Below are positions 21,530-33,150 of a stretch of 64,000 nt of DNA, piece by piece. Numbering within the stretch: position 1 is the stretch's first letter; every line of letters starts with the position of its first letter. Made by a program: the position numbers and the translations under genes. The DNA lies in assembly GCF_030272615.1 (NCBI RefSeq), contig NC_081406.1:394900439-394964438 (forward strand), read 5' to 3'. Source of the DNA: Cryptomeria japonica (lineage: Eukaryota; Streptophyta; Pinopsida; Cupressales; Cupressaceae). The notes beneath the pieces were generated by a model. That model was not told where the DNA came from. It did no database searches and worked only from the letters and a program-made list of their open reading frames with translations.

Positions 21530-23512
21530 ATCCTTGCCTTAGTTTCATCTCATTTTCCATGTTCTTATCCTACCAACGTCTTTGAGCATACTTTTAAAGG
21601 TCATGGTCCTTTTTTTTTTCAAGGCTACTATCCAAACAAAAAGACACTTGAGTCCTTCTTCCATCCCCTATCATGTATCCATCTTCTATTGAAAAAGTCA
21701 AAATACAAAAAAAAAAAAAAAGTGAAAAATTAAAAAAAAAGACAAAAGAAAAAAAAAAGTAAAGAAAAATAATTCGTCCACTAGTGAAAACCTGGCAAAC
21801 AGGTGCCTTGGGCAAGTATCATGATGAAAACCTGGCAAATAGGTGTCATGCGTAATCTATGAACTTCTTGCACACCACACTTGGGGGCAGGTTTCCTCCT
21901 TCATATCCTATTGCCCTTCACTATCCTATCGAACCCCTGTCATTACCCTTCATATCCTATTGTCCCTCATGTCCATTTCCTTTTTCCACATTTGATCTTG
22001 ACAAGGCTGACGATCTTCATGAGCATCATGCATCTGGTTTGCAGCTTTTAGTCCATCATAGCTTTTGGTATTTATCCATTTGCTTATTATAACCTTTCAT
22101 CCATATTCCCTAGCTTATTGCAACTTTCTGCCACTATCCCTTAGCCTACCTCGACCTTCAGTCTATGTCCCTTATCCATTCTTGGTCTTGCTTATCCTAT
22201 CCATATCTTATCACTATCCATACACTCTTTTTTTCCCTTGATCTTGATCTGACATAAGGACGTGAAATGCAAAACATGGTTTCAAAAATCTCTTGACATG
22301 TCCCTCATGCCATGTCACTGCTTTACATTGTCATATCTAGTCTCTTGTCCCATCATACCATAGCCCTTGAAAATTGCATCTACATTGTCTCCATAATAAA
22401 AGGCCTTTGTCTTCCCTCTATCCATCATCATTTCAGCAAGCCTATTTATTCACCTGTCATATTCCTTGCCTTGCTAGACACAGGGGGAAAAATCATAAAA
22501 AATTGAAAAATGGCCTGAAATAATTCAAAAAAAATTGAAAAATGTCCTGAAATAATTCAGAAAAAATTGAAAAATGTCTTGAGAAAATCCCTAAAAAGTC
22601 CAATAAAGTCTTGAAAAAAATGAACACAAAAAAATTGTAAAAACTCGAAAATGTAAAACAAAAATAAATGATCCCTTTTGTGCATAAGACAAATCACTGA
22701 GCATCCCTCCAACAACATTTGCAATCATACACTATGCTTTAATGAAATCACGCTTAAACAGATGGACTTTTCAATCAAACCAGACATTCAAACTGATCCG
22801 AATTGTCATATCAATCAACCTCAAAATCATTCATCCTTGGCACACTATCATGGGTCTTATACAGGGTGTGGTATACTCGAAACCAGACTGTGTCCTGTCT
22901 TAGACGGGGTACTGCATGTCCTGAAACTAGATAGCATGATCGCCCTATCAGCACTTTCAACTTTTGACAATGAGGATCAAGATGTTTGTTTGACTTGTTG
23001 GGATCTGTGCATCTTATATTTTTATTGATTTATCTTTGATAATGTTCCTATGTTGCTCGATGATGTCACTGAGTGATTTAGAGTAACCGGGATGGTTCAT
23101 GGTCCTTTTCTTTTTTTTTGTTGTGATTGCTTCTTGTCTGTGATGTGTCTGTCTTTTGCAAAAAGGGTTGCATTCCAGCTCTGGCCTTCAATGCCACGAT
23201 GCTCTGCATCCACTTTGCTACATTAAATAAAGGTTCTCACCTACTTATATGCATATGTGAAAGCAAGTTTTCCTTCATCTCTAACTGTCCTCTATCTAAT
23301 TTCAGCTTACTAACATTTCTTCCATCAGTCTTGTCAGTCTGTTTGCTCCTATCATGTTCTATCATTCTTATCGATCAATTGGCCTCTTTTCTAGATGTTT
23401 CCGGCCAATTCCTCGAGGGGGGATCAATATGTCATTGTCAGTGTCTAGGGAATTTTCATTATTGTTCTTTGAAACAACGCTTAGAATCACATTGTCTCAA
23501 AGAGGGGCAAAA
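21530..23512 (+). other. E-inner 3' non-coding region and polypurine tract
   Basis: No gene. It contains an A-rich tract around 21705-21770, a short version of the 31-bp repeat near 22501-22590, and AAAGAGGGGCAAAA at 23499-23512 directly before the 3' LTR, which is the plus-strand primer tract. Confidence 0.75.
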
Positions 23513-25052
23513 TGTAGACACCTAAAAATGGTCAACGCTTGCGGAGTCATACTTTAACATTGGCGCATTGCCTTATTTTAGGTTTTTGCGTCGCATTAAC
23601 ATTTTCTCCTATGTCATGCACTTGGTCTTTATCATTTGCGAGCATCGAGTCCTTCTTCTTCATTCTTCATTTATCTCGCTCTCAAATTTGGTCTTGTCAA
23701 TAGCAATATTTGTCATGATTTTGGTCAATCTTATCCTGTCGCATCAATGTGTGTATTCATTTGTCATCATTTTGGACATCGTCAATCCTAATTAGGGTTT
23801 TGTCCTCTTAGTAATCTTGTCATCATGCGATCGATTTGTCATCGATTCTTGTCTTTTGATCAATTTGTCATCAATCTTGTCGTCTTGTGATCTATTTTGT
23901 CATCGATCCTCATCCTTGTCTTCTTGTCAATTTTGTCATTTTGTGATTGATTTGTCATTGATCGTTGTCTTTCTCAATCATGTCAATTTGGATCAACTTG
24001 TCATTGTTCCTTGTCAATCGGCGCATTTATCAATCATATCATTTATCACGTTGGTCCTTTATCAGTCAGAATCATGATTAAATCGAATCGATATCGATTA
24101 TCCTTTGTCAAGACCTAATTGTCATCCTTGCATTTCTAATTCATCTTCTAGGGTTTTATGATTTATTCATTTAATCTTGTTTGTCATTTCTCTCTCTAGG
24201 TTAAATAATTTATTTATTTATCCTAGGTCTTCGTGTCACAATTAAATGTTTAATTTAATTGGCTAACTAATTATTCCTCTTTTTTTGAATTAATTAATAA
24301 ATGACAAATTATTAATTAATTTACCTAATTTCACATCATTCCTCAATTATTAAATTCCCTCTTTGTGAATTAATTAATAAATGAAAAATTATTAATTCAT
24401 TCACTAATTTCCTATTTCCTCAATTTCTTAATTCCTAATTTTCTTCTTTTTCTAATTTTCTATTTTTCTAATTCCTAATTTCAATTTCCTCCTATTTTCC
24501 TCCTAATTTCATGGGAATGACATTTCAATTTGTCATAATTTTTCATAATTGACAATCAATCAATTTTTGACATAGAAATTTGTCATAATTTTGTCATAAA
24601 TTATCAATCAATCAATTTTGCATAGAATATGCATAATTTGTCATAATTTGTCATAATTGACATTCTTGATTTGCAATTTCCATTTGAATTGAATCATGCT
24701 AATTTTATCTTTTCTCCAATTTGTCTATAAATTGGATGAATTTCTTCAATCTCAATCTAATAATCACTTTGTCGAATCAATCACGCTTTGAGTACTCTTG
24801 TGCCAATGTCAGTCTTGCTTTCACATTAGGTTTATGCACTTGAAGGTGAGATCCACAAACAAAGGCTATTTGGAGAAGAAAGAAGGACAATGGAGCCACA
24901 TGAAGAAGACATTCAAATCTGCATCTGGTTTGCTTAGTTTCTAGTTTTGAATGTTTTGCTTTCATGTCTCCATTGAGTGTAATTAGGATTGATCACTGCA
25001 TTTGAGCTTTTGTGATTGAGCTATGATTAATATTGATATTTGCTTTGATGAT
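23513..25052 (+). mobile_element. E-inner 3' LTR, last 19 bp missing
   Basis: Matches 15026-16568 and stops at TTTGATGAT; the expected end through CCTAGCTACA is absent. At 25048-25052 the five bases ATGAT fit both the LTR and the E-outer leader, so the junction has 5-bp microhomology. Confidence 0.9.
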
Positions 25053-25442
25053 GTATGATATGCAACTAAATGCAACCTAAATAAATGAAAATGCAATCTA
25101 TGGCAAGAATGCAACCTATGTTTTTGGTTGTTTTTCAAGATTTGGACAAACTTTTTGAATGCCATTCTAAAAATGAGACCCTTAGGAAATTGAAATGATG
25201 TTTAGACCTCAAAGGACAAAAGGACCAAGTGACAATAGGACAAATGACAATGTCTCCCCTATATGCTTGGATACTAAGCTAGGTTTGACCAAATGGCATT
25301 GATGATAAAAAGACAAAAGTTCGATAAGGTCAAGACTTCCTAACAATAACTTAGGGTTTATAAAAGATTTGCATTACTCAAGTATGACAAAACCTAGTTT
25401 TGACACTATATGCAAAGGGACAATTACTATGCAAATGACCCT
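25048..25442. repeat. 395-bp segment of E-outer leader, right copy
   Basis: Second copy of 14631-15025, beginning exactly at the broken end of the E-inner 3' LTR and continuing into the rest of the E-outer leader. Confidence 0.9.
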
Positions 25443-26575
25443 AATATGATATGATAATGACCTAAGCTTGATGAAGAGACCTAGGGTATGCAAATGCAAA
25501 TGTATGACAATGGTATTACTCTAATGCAAGAGGACACATGTAAAATGGATGACCCTTATTGATATGCAAAGGAGTATGACCTAGGTGAAACCTAATCTTG
25601 GTACTTGACAATGAACTTTGCAAAATGGACACCTAGGATGAACTTAATTCTAAGTGACATGAATGTTGAGACAAGATTTTGAAAAATGTTTGACAACCAT
25701 GTTTGAAGATGTTTTGAACTTTGTTGAATGAAATACTCTTGTGTTTAACCTTGTTTTGAATCAATTTGTCTTGTTTTTGAAATGAGACACAACTCAACTT
25801 TTGACAAGCAAAGAAGACAAGATATTTTAACTTAGACTCAAGACAATCATGCTCATTCACACATTTCTTATGGTAGGCAAGGACAATAGGTACTTGAGAG
25901 GTAGACTCATTATGAGATTCAAGGAGAATACATAGATACTTGACCCCATGGGCTCCCCTCCACGGCACTCACTTCTCAAGGTAGCCAAGCATCAGTCCCC
26001 ATGGAAATCTCCCCATGGGGAACTTAGTATCTCTTCCAAGTATCCGAACTTGTCCTTCTCAAGCAACTAGAAGGATTTTTGGCCTCTAAATACAAGGTGT
26101 TTAGTAAGGATTTCTGTTAAGCATTACTCCTTAGTGTCACACAAGCGTGATTGAGACATTAAGCCCACCAAGATACCAAACAAATGTAGTTGCGCAAGCA
26201 TGATTTAGACCTTAAGGCCCTACTTAGATGTTGATATGAGAAAGAGTCCAAGGGTCATCACTTCCCAAGTAACTACAATTCCCACGTAACCCTTCCTTCA
26301 AAGCTTTTGCCTATCAGGTATTTGTTTATAGTGAGTTAGAATGCAAAGGTATTCTAGCCGTACTCACTTTGGGTCGTTCCCTTCTCACGATTGTCACTTG
26401 CTTGCAAAAGCAAATGGTCGGGAAGGCAGGCCCTCTAAAGGTGACACACAATCAAAAACATGAGCATGGTATCGAAGATCTGGATTTCTGATCACCCTAA
26501 GAAGGATGAGAGCATACTCTCCTACTCCAATGTCAAACTCAACAATCAAAGGAAACATACATTCATACCAATTAA
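25443..26575 (-). other. Rest of E-outer 5' leader
   Basis: Inverted counterpart of the E-inner leader from about 17085 to 18245. At its right end, next to the 5' LTR, it reads (minus strand) TTAATTGGTATGAATG: only TTAATTGGT of the primer-site region remains, and about 490 bases present in E-inner (16597-17085) are missing. No coding sequence. Confidence 0.75.
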
Positions 26576-27853
26576 TGTAGCTAGGAAATTTGGAAATCAT
26601 CAAAGCAATATAAACATCAGTCATAGCTCAATCACAAAAGCTCAAATGCAATGATCAATCCTAATTACATCCAATAGAGACATGAAAGAAAAACATTCAA
26701 GATTAAAAACTAAGCAAACCAAATGCAGATCTAAATGTCTCCTTCATGTGGCTCTATTGTCCTTCTTTCTCCTTCAAATAGCTTTGTTGTGGATCTCACC
26801 TACAAGTGCATACACATGAGATGAAAGCAAGTAGACAAGATAGAAGCGCAAGAATACTCGAAGCATGATTGATTCGACAAAGTGATTCAAAAATGCGATC
26901 AACTGGGGATTTTGATTGAAGAAATTCATCCAATTTATAGATAAATTGGAGAAAAGATTAGATTAGCATGAAATTGATTTGAATAGAAATTCAAATCAAG
27001 AATAGAAAAATTATGACATGTGTATGACAAATTGCTATGCAAGGACTTATGACAAGATTTTGAAATAGAAATAGACATTTAGGAATTTAGGAGAAATTAG
27101 AAAATTAGGTTAGAAATGATGACTTGGAATTTAGGAAATTGATGCAAATTAGGTAAATTAATTAATAATTTCTCATTCATTAATTAATTCACAAAAATAG
27201 GAGGAAATTAATTAGCCAATTAAATAAACATTTAATTGTGACAAGAAGACTTGGGATAAATAAATAAATTATTTAACCTAAAGGGGAGAATGACAATCAA
27301 GATTAAATGAATAAATCATAAAACCTTAGAAGATGAATTAGAAATGCAAAGACGACAATTAGGTCTTGATGTAAGATTGATTTGATGTCGATTCGATCAT
27401 GATTTTGAATTGATAAATGATTTGATTGATAAATGCGCCAATTGATGCAGAACAATGACTAATTGATCCAAATTGACATGATTGAGAAGGATGACGATCG
27501 ATGTCAATTGATCGCAAAAAGACAAGATTGAAAATGACAACGATCGATGACAAATCGATCGCAAAAACCCTAATTAGGATTGAAAATGTCCAAAATGATG
27601 ACAAATGAACATGCACATTGATGCGACAGGATAAGATTGACCAAAATCATGACTGAGGATTGTTATCGACAAGACCAAATTCGAAAGCGAGAAAAATGAG
27701 GAATGCAGAAGAAGCACTCGATGCTTGCAAATGATAAAGACCAAGTGCGAATCATAGCAGAAATGTTAATGCAACGTAAAAACCCTAAAATAAGGCAATG
27801 CGCAAATGTTAAAGTATGACTCCGCAAGCGTTGACCATTTTTAGGTGTCTACA
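26576..27853 (-). mobile_element. E-outer 5' LTR
   Basis: Same length as the left LTR. Followed on the plus strand by ATATG at 27854-27858, matching 8416-8420. Confidence 0.9.
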
Positions 27854-28492
27854 ATATGATGTAAGATCTCTTTGTTTAGGTCTCGGGTTGGTATAAATAT
27901 GATGTAAGATCTCTTTGTAGATCATGGGATTATGGTTATGGGATTATTTATGTGTGAATAAAGTTGTATTCATACACAGAGGTTTTTGGTCAATCATAGG
28001 TGATCGAATTGGGTTGGTGAAAGATTTTTAAGACCTTCAGTACTGATCTTAACCATAGCTATACTCAGGCATAGGAGATGTTATTCTTGCAGTTCATTCT
28101 TCTTCCAGATTGTAGTATGGAATTATTTTGTAGTCAGTGAGGCTCCTTTTGTGATGAGAAATGAGCTTTAGGCTATTGGCCTTCCTGCATGTGTAGGTCC
28201 CTCTTATTGTAATCACAAACTTACTGCAGAAGTATTATCTGACTGTGGGTAGGCTTCCCACCGTGGTTTTTCCCTTTAGTGGGTTTTCCACATACAAATC
28301 TTGGTGTTATCTTTTGTGGATGGTTGGTAAATATTCTATGGTTTATATTTGTGCTTAACTGTTATATTTTCTATTTTGGTATTTGGTATATGTATTCTTG
28401 TAATAAGGTTTTAATGCTTAAAGTTCTATAATCTATTGACAATTGATTCACACCCCTCTCAATTGTCCTCTAGTTATCTGAGCTATCTAACA
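27854..28492 (+). mobile_element. Element D 5' LTR, 3' portion
   Basis: Matches D's 3' LTR from about 33747 onward. It contains a TATA-like TTGGTATAAATATG near 27889 (matching 33761) and ends CTATCTAACA before the primer site. The phrase ATATGATGTAAGATCTCTT occurs twice, 43 bases apart (27854 and 27897), but once in the 3' LTR, so the boundary with E-outer was locally rearranged. Confidence 0.85.
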
Positions 28493-28494
28493 AT

Positions 28495-28505
28495 TGGTAT
28501 CAGAG
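28495..28505 (+). other. Element D primer-binding site (initiator Met tRNA type)
   Basis: TGGTATCAGAG, two bases after the LTR end; the classical complement of the plant initiator-methionine tRNA 3' end. Confidence 0.9.
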
Positions 28506-28548
28506 ACTGGTCCTCTCTATAGAAGATTACCTGCTTGAGGAATATCCT

Positions 28549-29596
28549 ATGGCATCTAATAGTGCAAGTTCATCAAGTTCATCTACAGCTATTTTCTGGA
28601 GAGAAATTCATAGGCTTGATGGAACAAATTATAGGGTACGAAAGATTCAGATGGAGACTCATCTGAGATGTCTTGGCAAGGAGATTTGGGAGATCACTAA
28701 GAATGGATATACACCTCATAATCTAGCATCTAACAATCCTCCTTGGGCAGACTTGGATAAGGACATTGAAAATGATTATAGAGCTAGATAAGCCCTTTTG
28801 TGTGCACTTTCCAATTAGCAAGTTATGGGACTATCTGACAAATCAACTACAAAAGATATATGGAATAAAATTGGAGACTCTGAATGAAGGTGACCCTACT
28901 ATTAAAATTTCTAAACTTGATGGTTACCGAGTGAGATATGAGAACCTGAAGATGGAAGAAGATGAAAGGATTATTTCTTTTATGGAGAGAGGTAATGAGA
29001 TTGTTATGGGAATTCAGTGTTGTGGTGGATCTCTGAGCAAAGATGAAATAGTTTCTAAATTATTGAGAGCTTTGCCACTGGCTTATAAGATGAAGGCTAC
29101 TACAATTAATGAGTTCAAAACAATGGCAAACACCTCTATTAATACAGATACCTTGGCTGGGAAGTTATCTTCTTTTGAGCTTAAGGAATTCGGTCCTTGT
29201 GGAGTTGCAAAATCTAAACCTACTTTTCATGCATCTACATCATCTACCAACAAGAGTGATTGGAAAGCCTTGTATGCTAAGGAACTGGAGGAAATGAAGA
29301 AAGAAGATGAAGAGTTTGAGAAACTTGAAGTCCTATTTGGTAGAAGAGTACCTAAAGGTCCTACAGAAAGTAAGTATGAAGGAAAATCACCTTTTAAATG
29401 TTTTGCATGTAATAAGATAGGTCATTTTGTATCTAGATGGCCTAAAAGGAATTCAAGATTTGAGGAAAGAGTTAGAAGATCTTTTAGGCCTAACCATGAT
29501 TATCATAACAAGCATAAGTATAGGAGAAACAAAGAGAAATCATGCTACTATGTTGATGAGGAAGGTGTGATTGACTCTGATGATGAACCGATATAA
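28549..29596 (+). pseudogene. gag: Copia gag (UBN2 type), frameshifted
   Basis: ATG at 28549 opens a Ser-rich start and FWREIHRLDGTNYRVRKIQM, the conserved copia gag opening in which the residue after NY is normally a tryptophan. A frame change near 28790 and a stop lead into the main gag body (ISFMERGNEIVMGIQ, SKLLRALPLAYKMKA) and a zinc knuckle CFACNKIGHFVSRWP whose last Cys is replaced by Trp. Gag forms the virus-like particle in which cDNA is made. It ends at a TAA near 29594. Not functional. Confidence 0.85.
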
Positions 29597-32500
29597 GATT
29601 TAGCTAGTGGATCTGACAATGGAAAGGAATGGATATTTTTGGCTATCAAGGAAGATGATTTGGTACTTGAAGAAAAGGCCCTTTCTGCTAAAATTGAAGA
29701 TAAGGATGAATAGGTGATAGACAATGGATGTTCACATTATATGATTGGAGATAAAATGAAGTTTCTATCTTTACAATAATTTGATGGTGGTCTGGTTAGA
29801 TTTGGAGATGACAAAGCGTGCATGATCAAGGGAAGATGAACTATATCATTGGATGGTAAGCATGATACTGAAAATGTTTATTATGTTGAGGGTTTAAGGC
29901 ATAATTTTTTGAGTGTTGGACAGTTTGTGGATAAGGGATTTCAGTTACAGTTCAAGGATGGAAAATGGAAGATTATCAAGAGATTTGGATTGGAGATTGC
30001 AACCGATACTCAGACTAAATGTAAAATCTTTCATTTGAACTCCGGTGAGAAGACATGTTTGATTGCACAAATTGATGAGAGTTGGATATGACATAAGAGG
30101 TTGTGTCATGTGAATTTTGATTGCATTGTAAAGATCAGTTCTACTAAGGTATTTAGAGATATACCTAAGATTGTGAAGCCCTACAATCTGGTATGTAAGG
30201 AATGTTAAATGGGAAAGCAAGTCAAAACTTCTTGTAAGAGTACACAAGATAAATCTAATGATGTTCTTAATCTTATTCATACTTATTTGTGTATTCCTGC
30301 TAGAATAAAAAGTTTTTCAGGGTGATAGATATTTTATGCTAATCATTGATGACTATTCTAGAATGATGTGGGTTACTTTTATAAGGGAGAAATCTGAAAA
30401 ATTTGAAAATTTAAAATCTTTAAAGCTAAAGTTGAGATAGAGATATGATTGAAGATTAAATGCTTAAGGTCAAATCGGCGTGGAGAATTCACATCTGGTG
30501 AATTTAATAGTTATTGTGAAAAGAATGGGATAAGGAGACAATTATCTTCACCCCAGACACCTCAGTAGAATGGAGTTGTGGAAAGGAAGAACATAACTAT
30601 CTTGGATGCAGCTAGAACTATGATTATGGAAGCTAATCTGCCTCATATCTACTGGAGAGAAGCTATGAGTATGGCAATATACACATTCAATAGATTTCAT
30701 ATCAAGGGAGACACCCGTAAGACACCTTATCAGTTATGGTTTGGTCACACACCTACAGTTTAGTATTTTAGAATATTTGGTAGTAAATGCTATGTCAAAA
30801 GAGATGATTCCATTGGAAAGTTTGATCCTAGATATGATGAAGGGATATTTCTTGGTTATTCTAATGAAAGAAAAACATATAGATGTTATAACAAAAGATT
30901 ATAGAGATTTGTGGAGAGCACTAATGTTACGGTGGATGAGCAAAATATAAATTAAATCAGAACGTATGAGAGAGAATTGGTAGTGGAGATGGTCATAATT
31001 GAACTGGTAGCACCTGCACCAAAATAGAATGTTGAACCGTTTACTCCGGTAGCACCTGCACTAAAAAAAAATGTTGAAACAGTTACTCCGATAGTATCAA
31101 AAAATTCAATAGTAATTGAAGATCAGAGAAGAGGAATAGAAAGTCAAAAGACTCCTCGATATGTAAGGTTAAATCATTTAGAAGATCAGATCATTGGAGA
31201 TAAGAACAAAAAAGTGATGACAAGAAGAAGGTTGGTACCTGATGAGGTATGTTTAATTTCTCAAATTGAACTGACATCAGTAATTGAAGCATGTAAAGAT
31301 AAATTTTGGATGAAAGCTATGGAAGAGGAATTAGATCAAATAGAAAAGAATAACACATGGACTTTAGTTCCCCGGCCTAAAAATAAGAATTTTATTGGAA
31401 CTAAATAGGTTTTTAGGAATAAATTGAATGAAGATTGACAAGTTGTGAGGAATAAAGCTAGATTTGTTTGTAAAGGATATTCTCAGAAGGAATTGATTAT
31501 GATGAAAATTTTGCTCTACTAGCTAGGATTGAAGCTGTGAGATTATTTATTGCTTATGTTGCCCATAAGAACTACAAGGTTTATCAGATGGATGTTAAGT
31601 GTGCATTTCTGAATGGAGATCTTGAAGAGAAAGTTTACATTGAGTAGCTTGATGGATTTTCACTTTTAGATGAAAAAAACATGGTTTGCAGGTCAAGGAA
31701 AGTTTTATATGGATTGAAACAAGCCCCTAGAGATTGGTATGTAAGATTGGATAGACATATTTTGAATCTTGGTTTCACTAAAGGTAATACTAACAGTAAT
31801 TTATACTATTTGATCATTGATGATGACATATTGATTATTGAAGGCTTTGTTGATGATATCATTTTTGGAGGTGAGGATAAGTTATGAATGAAATTCTCTA
31901 AAAATATGAAGAATGAATTTGAGATTTCTATGATTGGGGAGATGGAATTTTTCCTAGGTTTACACATTACTCAAACTGATAAAGGTATTTTCATTTGTCA
32001 AACTAAGTATCTTAGAGAGTTGTTGAAGAAATTTGGTATGGAAAAGTCTAAACCGGTTGGTACACCTATGGTTACAAGTGAGAAATTGACTAAGAAAGAT
32101 GCATCAACACCAGAGGTTTATTATATCTGACTCAGACTAGACTGGATATAGTGAATGCAATTTGTATTGTATCAAGATATGAGAGTGATCCTAGAGAGAA
32201 TCATGAGAGTGAAGTGAAAAGAATTTTTTAGGTATTTACAGGGAACAACTAAATTTGGTTTGTGGTATCCTAAAAATGATGACTTTACACTATGTGCATA
32301 TACAGAGGCTAATTGGGTTGGAGATGTTGATGAACAGAAGAGAACATCCAATGGATTTTTCTTTCTTGGAAAGAAACTTGTTTTATGGATCAGAAAGAAG
32401 CAATCGTGTAATTCTTTATCTACTGTTGAAGTTGAGTATATTGTTGCTGCTAATAACTATACACAAGTTTTATTGATGAAGCAAATATTGAAGGATATAA

Positions 32501-32708
32501 GGGTGGATTGTAATGAAATGGTAGTTATTCACTATGTGCTGCTATTGATATATCAAAGAATTTGGTATTTCATTCTAAGACAAAGCACATATCTATCAAG
32601 TATAACTTTTTCAAGGAGAAGGTATAAGAAAATGAAGTCAAACTGGTTTATGTGAACACTAAAGAGAAGATTGTAAATATCTTCCCTAACCCTTTTCCTA
32701 AGGAATAA
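29597..32708 (+). pseudogene. pol: Copia pol (protease, integrase, RT, RNase H), degenerate
   Basis: Protease: VIDNGCSHYMIGD near 29716, with DNG in place of the usual DSG/DTG. Pre-integrase zinc region HKRLCHVNFD (29.1-30.2 kb boundary region, near 30092) and integrase core IIDDYSRMMWV, later NGVVERKNITILDAARTM (30571). RT: KFWMKAMEEELDQIEKN, QMDVKCAFLNGDLEEKVYI, VLYGLKQAPRDWYVRL, active site GFVDDIIFGG (31849), FFLGLHITQTDKGIF. RNase H: CAYTEANWVGDVDEQKRTSN (32295) and LSTVEVEYIVAANNY. Ends TAA at 32706-32708. Many stops; most are explained by single transitions. Order integrase before RT shows Ty1/copia rather than Ty3/gypsy. Confidence 0.92.
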
Positions 32709-33150
32709 CTTTAGTTCTTCAGAGATAGATTGGGGGTTTCTGCCCCTCTAGTAGATACCTAAGTGATGCTAATTAGCATCAGTCCAACATGCATTTACAA
32801 AGCTACTATTCATTCTGAATTGATGTGTTGGTGCTACTACTCAAGCGGAGTAGTTAGCTGTGTGGTTTAGTGGATTTATGATTTTTCTTTTGTGTTCATG
32901 TCAGATTTCTGGCATTGATGTCAAAGGGGGAGAGATATATATGAAAAATAGAGCTTAACCAAATATTAGTCAAGGGGAGAGATCAAAGAATAACAGAGAT
33001 ATCATTCACAGGGGGAGTTTGTTACTTCATTGTTATATCATCTTTTGGGAGATTGTTGGTTTTCTTCCTTTGGGGGAGACTTGTTTGGAATTTCTTGGCA
33101 CTTGGATGTTTTTCACATCTAGTGTTGCCATCAATGCCAAAGGTGGAGAT
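32709..33150 (+). other. Element D 3' region with serial polypurine tracts
   Basis: G-rich tracts lie at about 32924 (CAAAGGGGGAGAG), 32971, 33010, 33046 and 33071, and the LTR-adjacent AAAGGTGGAGAT is at 33139-33150. Only the last is in the position that primes the 3' LTR. No coding sequence. Confidence 0.7.

Larger units (their letters stand above)
15026..25052 (+). mobile_element. E-inner: second E-family element, inverted inside E-outer
   Basis: 5' LTR 15026-16587, primer site at 16593, leader to 18690, ORF 18691-21529, 3' region to the polypurine tract 23499-23512, and 3' LTR 23513-25052 that lacks its last 19 bases. The left end is exactly TGTAGACACC. It is the same family as E-outer, but its LTR is about 280 bp longer, mainly from an extra AT-rich block around 15780-16200, so it is a sister subfamily. 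No pol genes. Confidence 0.9.
8421..27853 (-). mobile_element. E-outer: non-autonomous LTR retrotransposon, minus strand
   Basis: Both LTRs are 1278 bp (8421-9698 and 26576-27853), begin TGTAGCTAGG and end TCTACA on the plus strand, and are flanked by ATATG at 8416-8420 and 27854-27858. The polypurine tract (complement TTTTGCCCCTCTTT at 9699-9712) touches the left LTR, which makes that the 3' LTR and the orientation minus. Without E-inner and the 395-bp duplicate it would be about 9.0 kb. It has one long reading frame and no pol. Confidence 0.9.

Noticed and set aside
14631-25442. The 395-bp repeat as a target-site duplication
   Set aside because: Far too long for integrase, and the right LTR end is missing at a microhomology; rearrangement explains it better.
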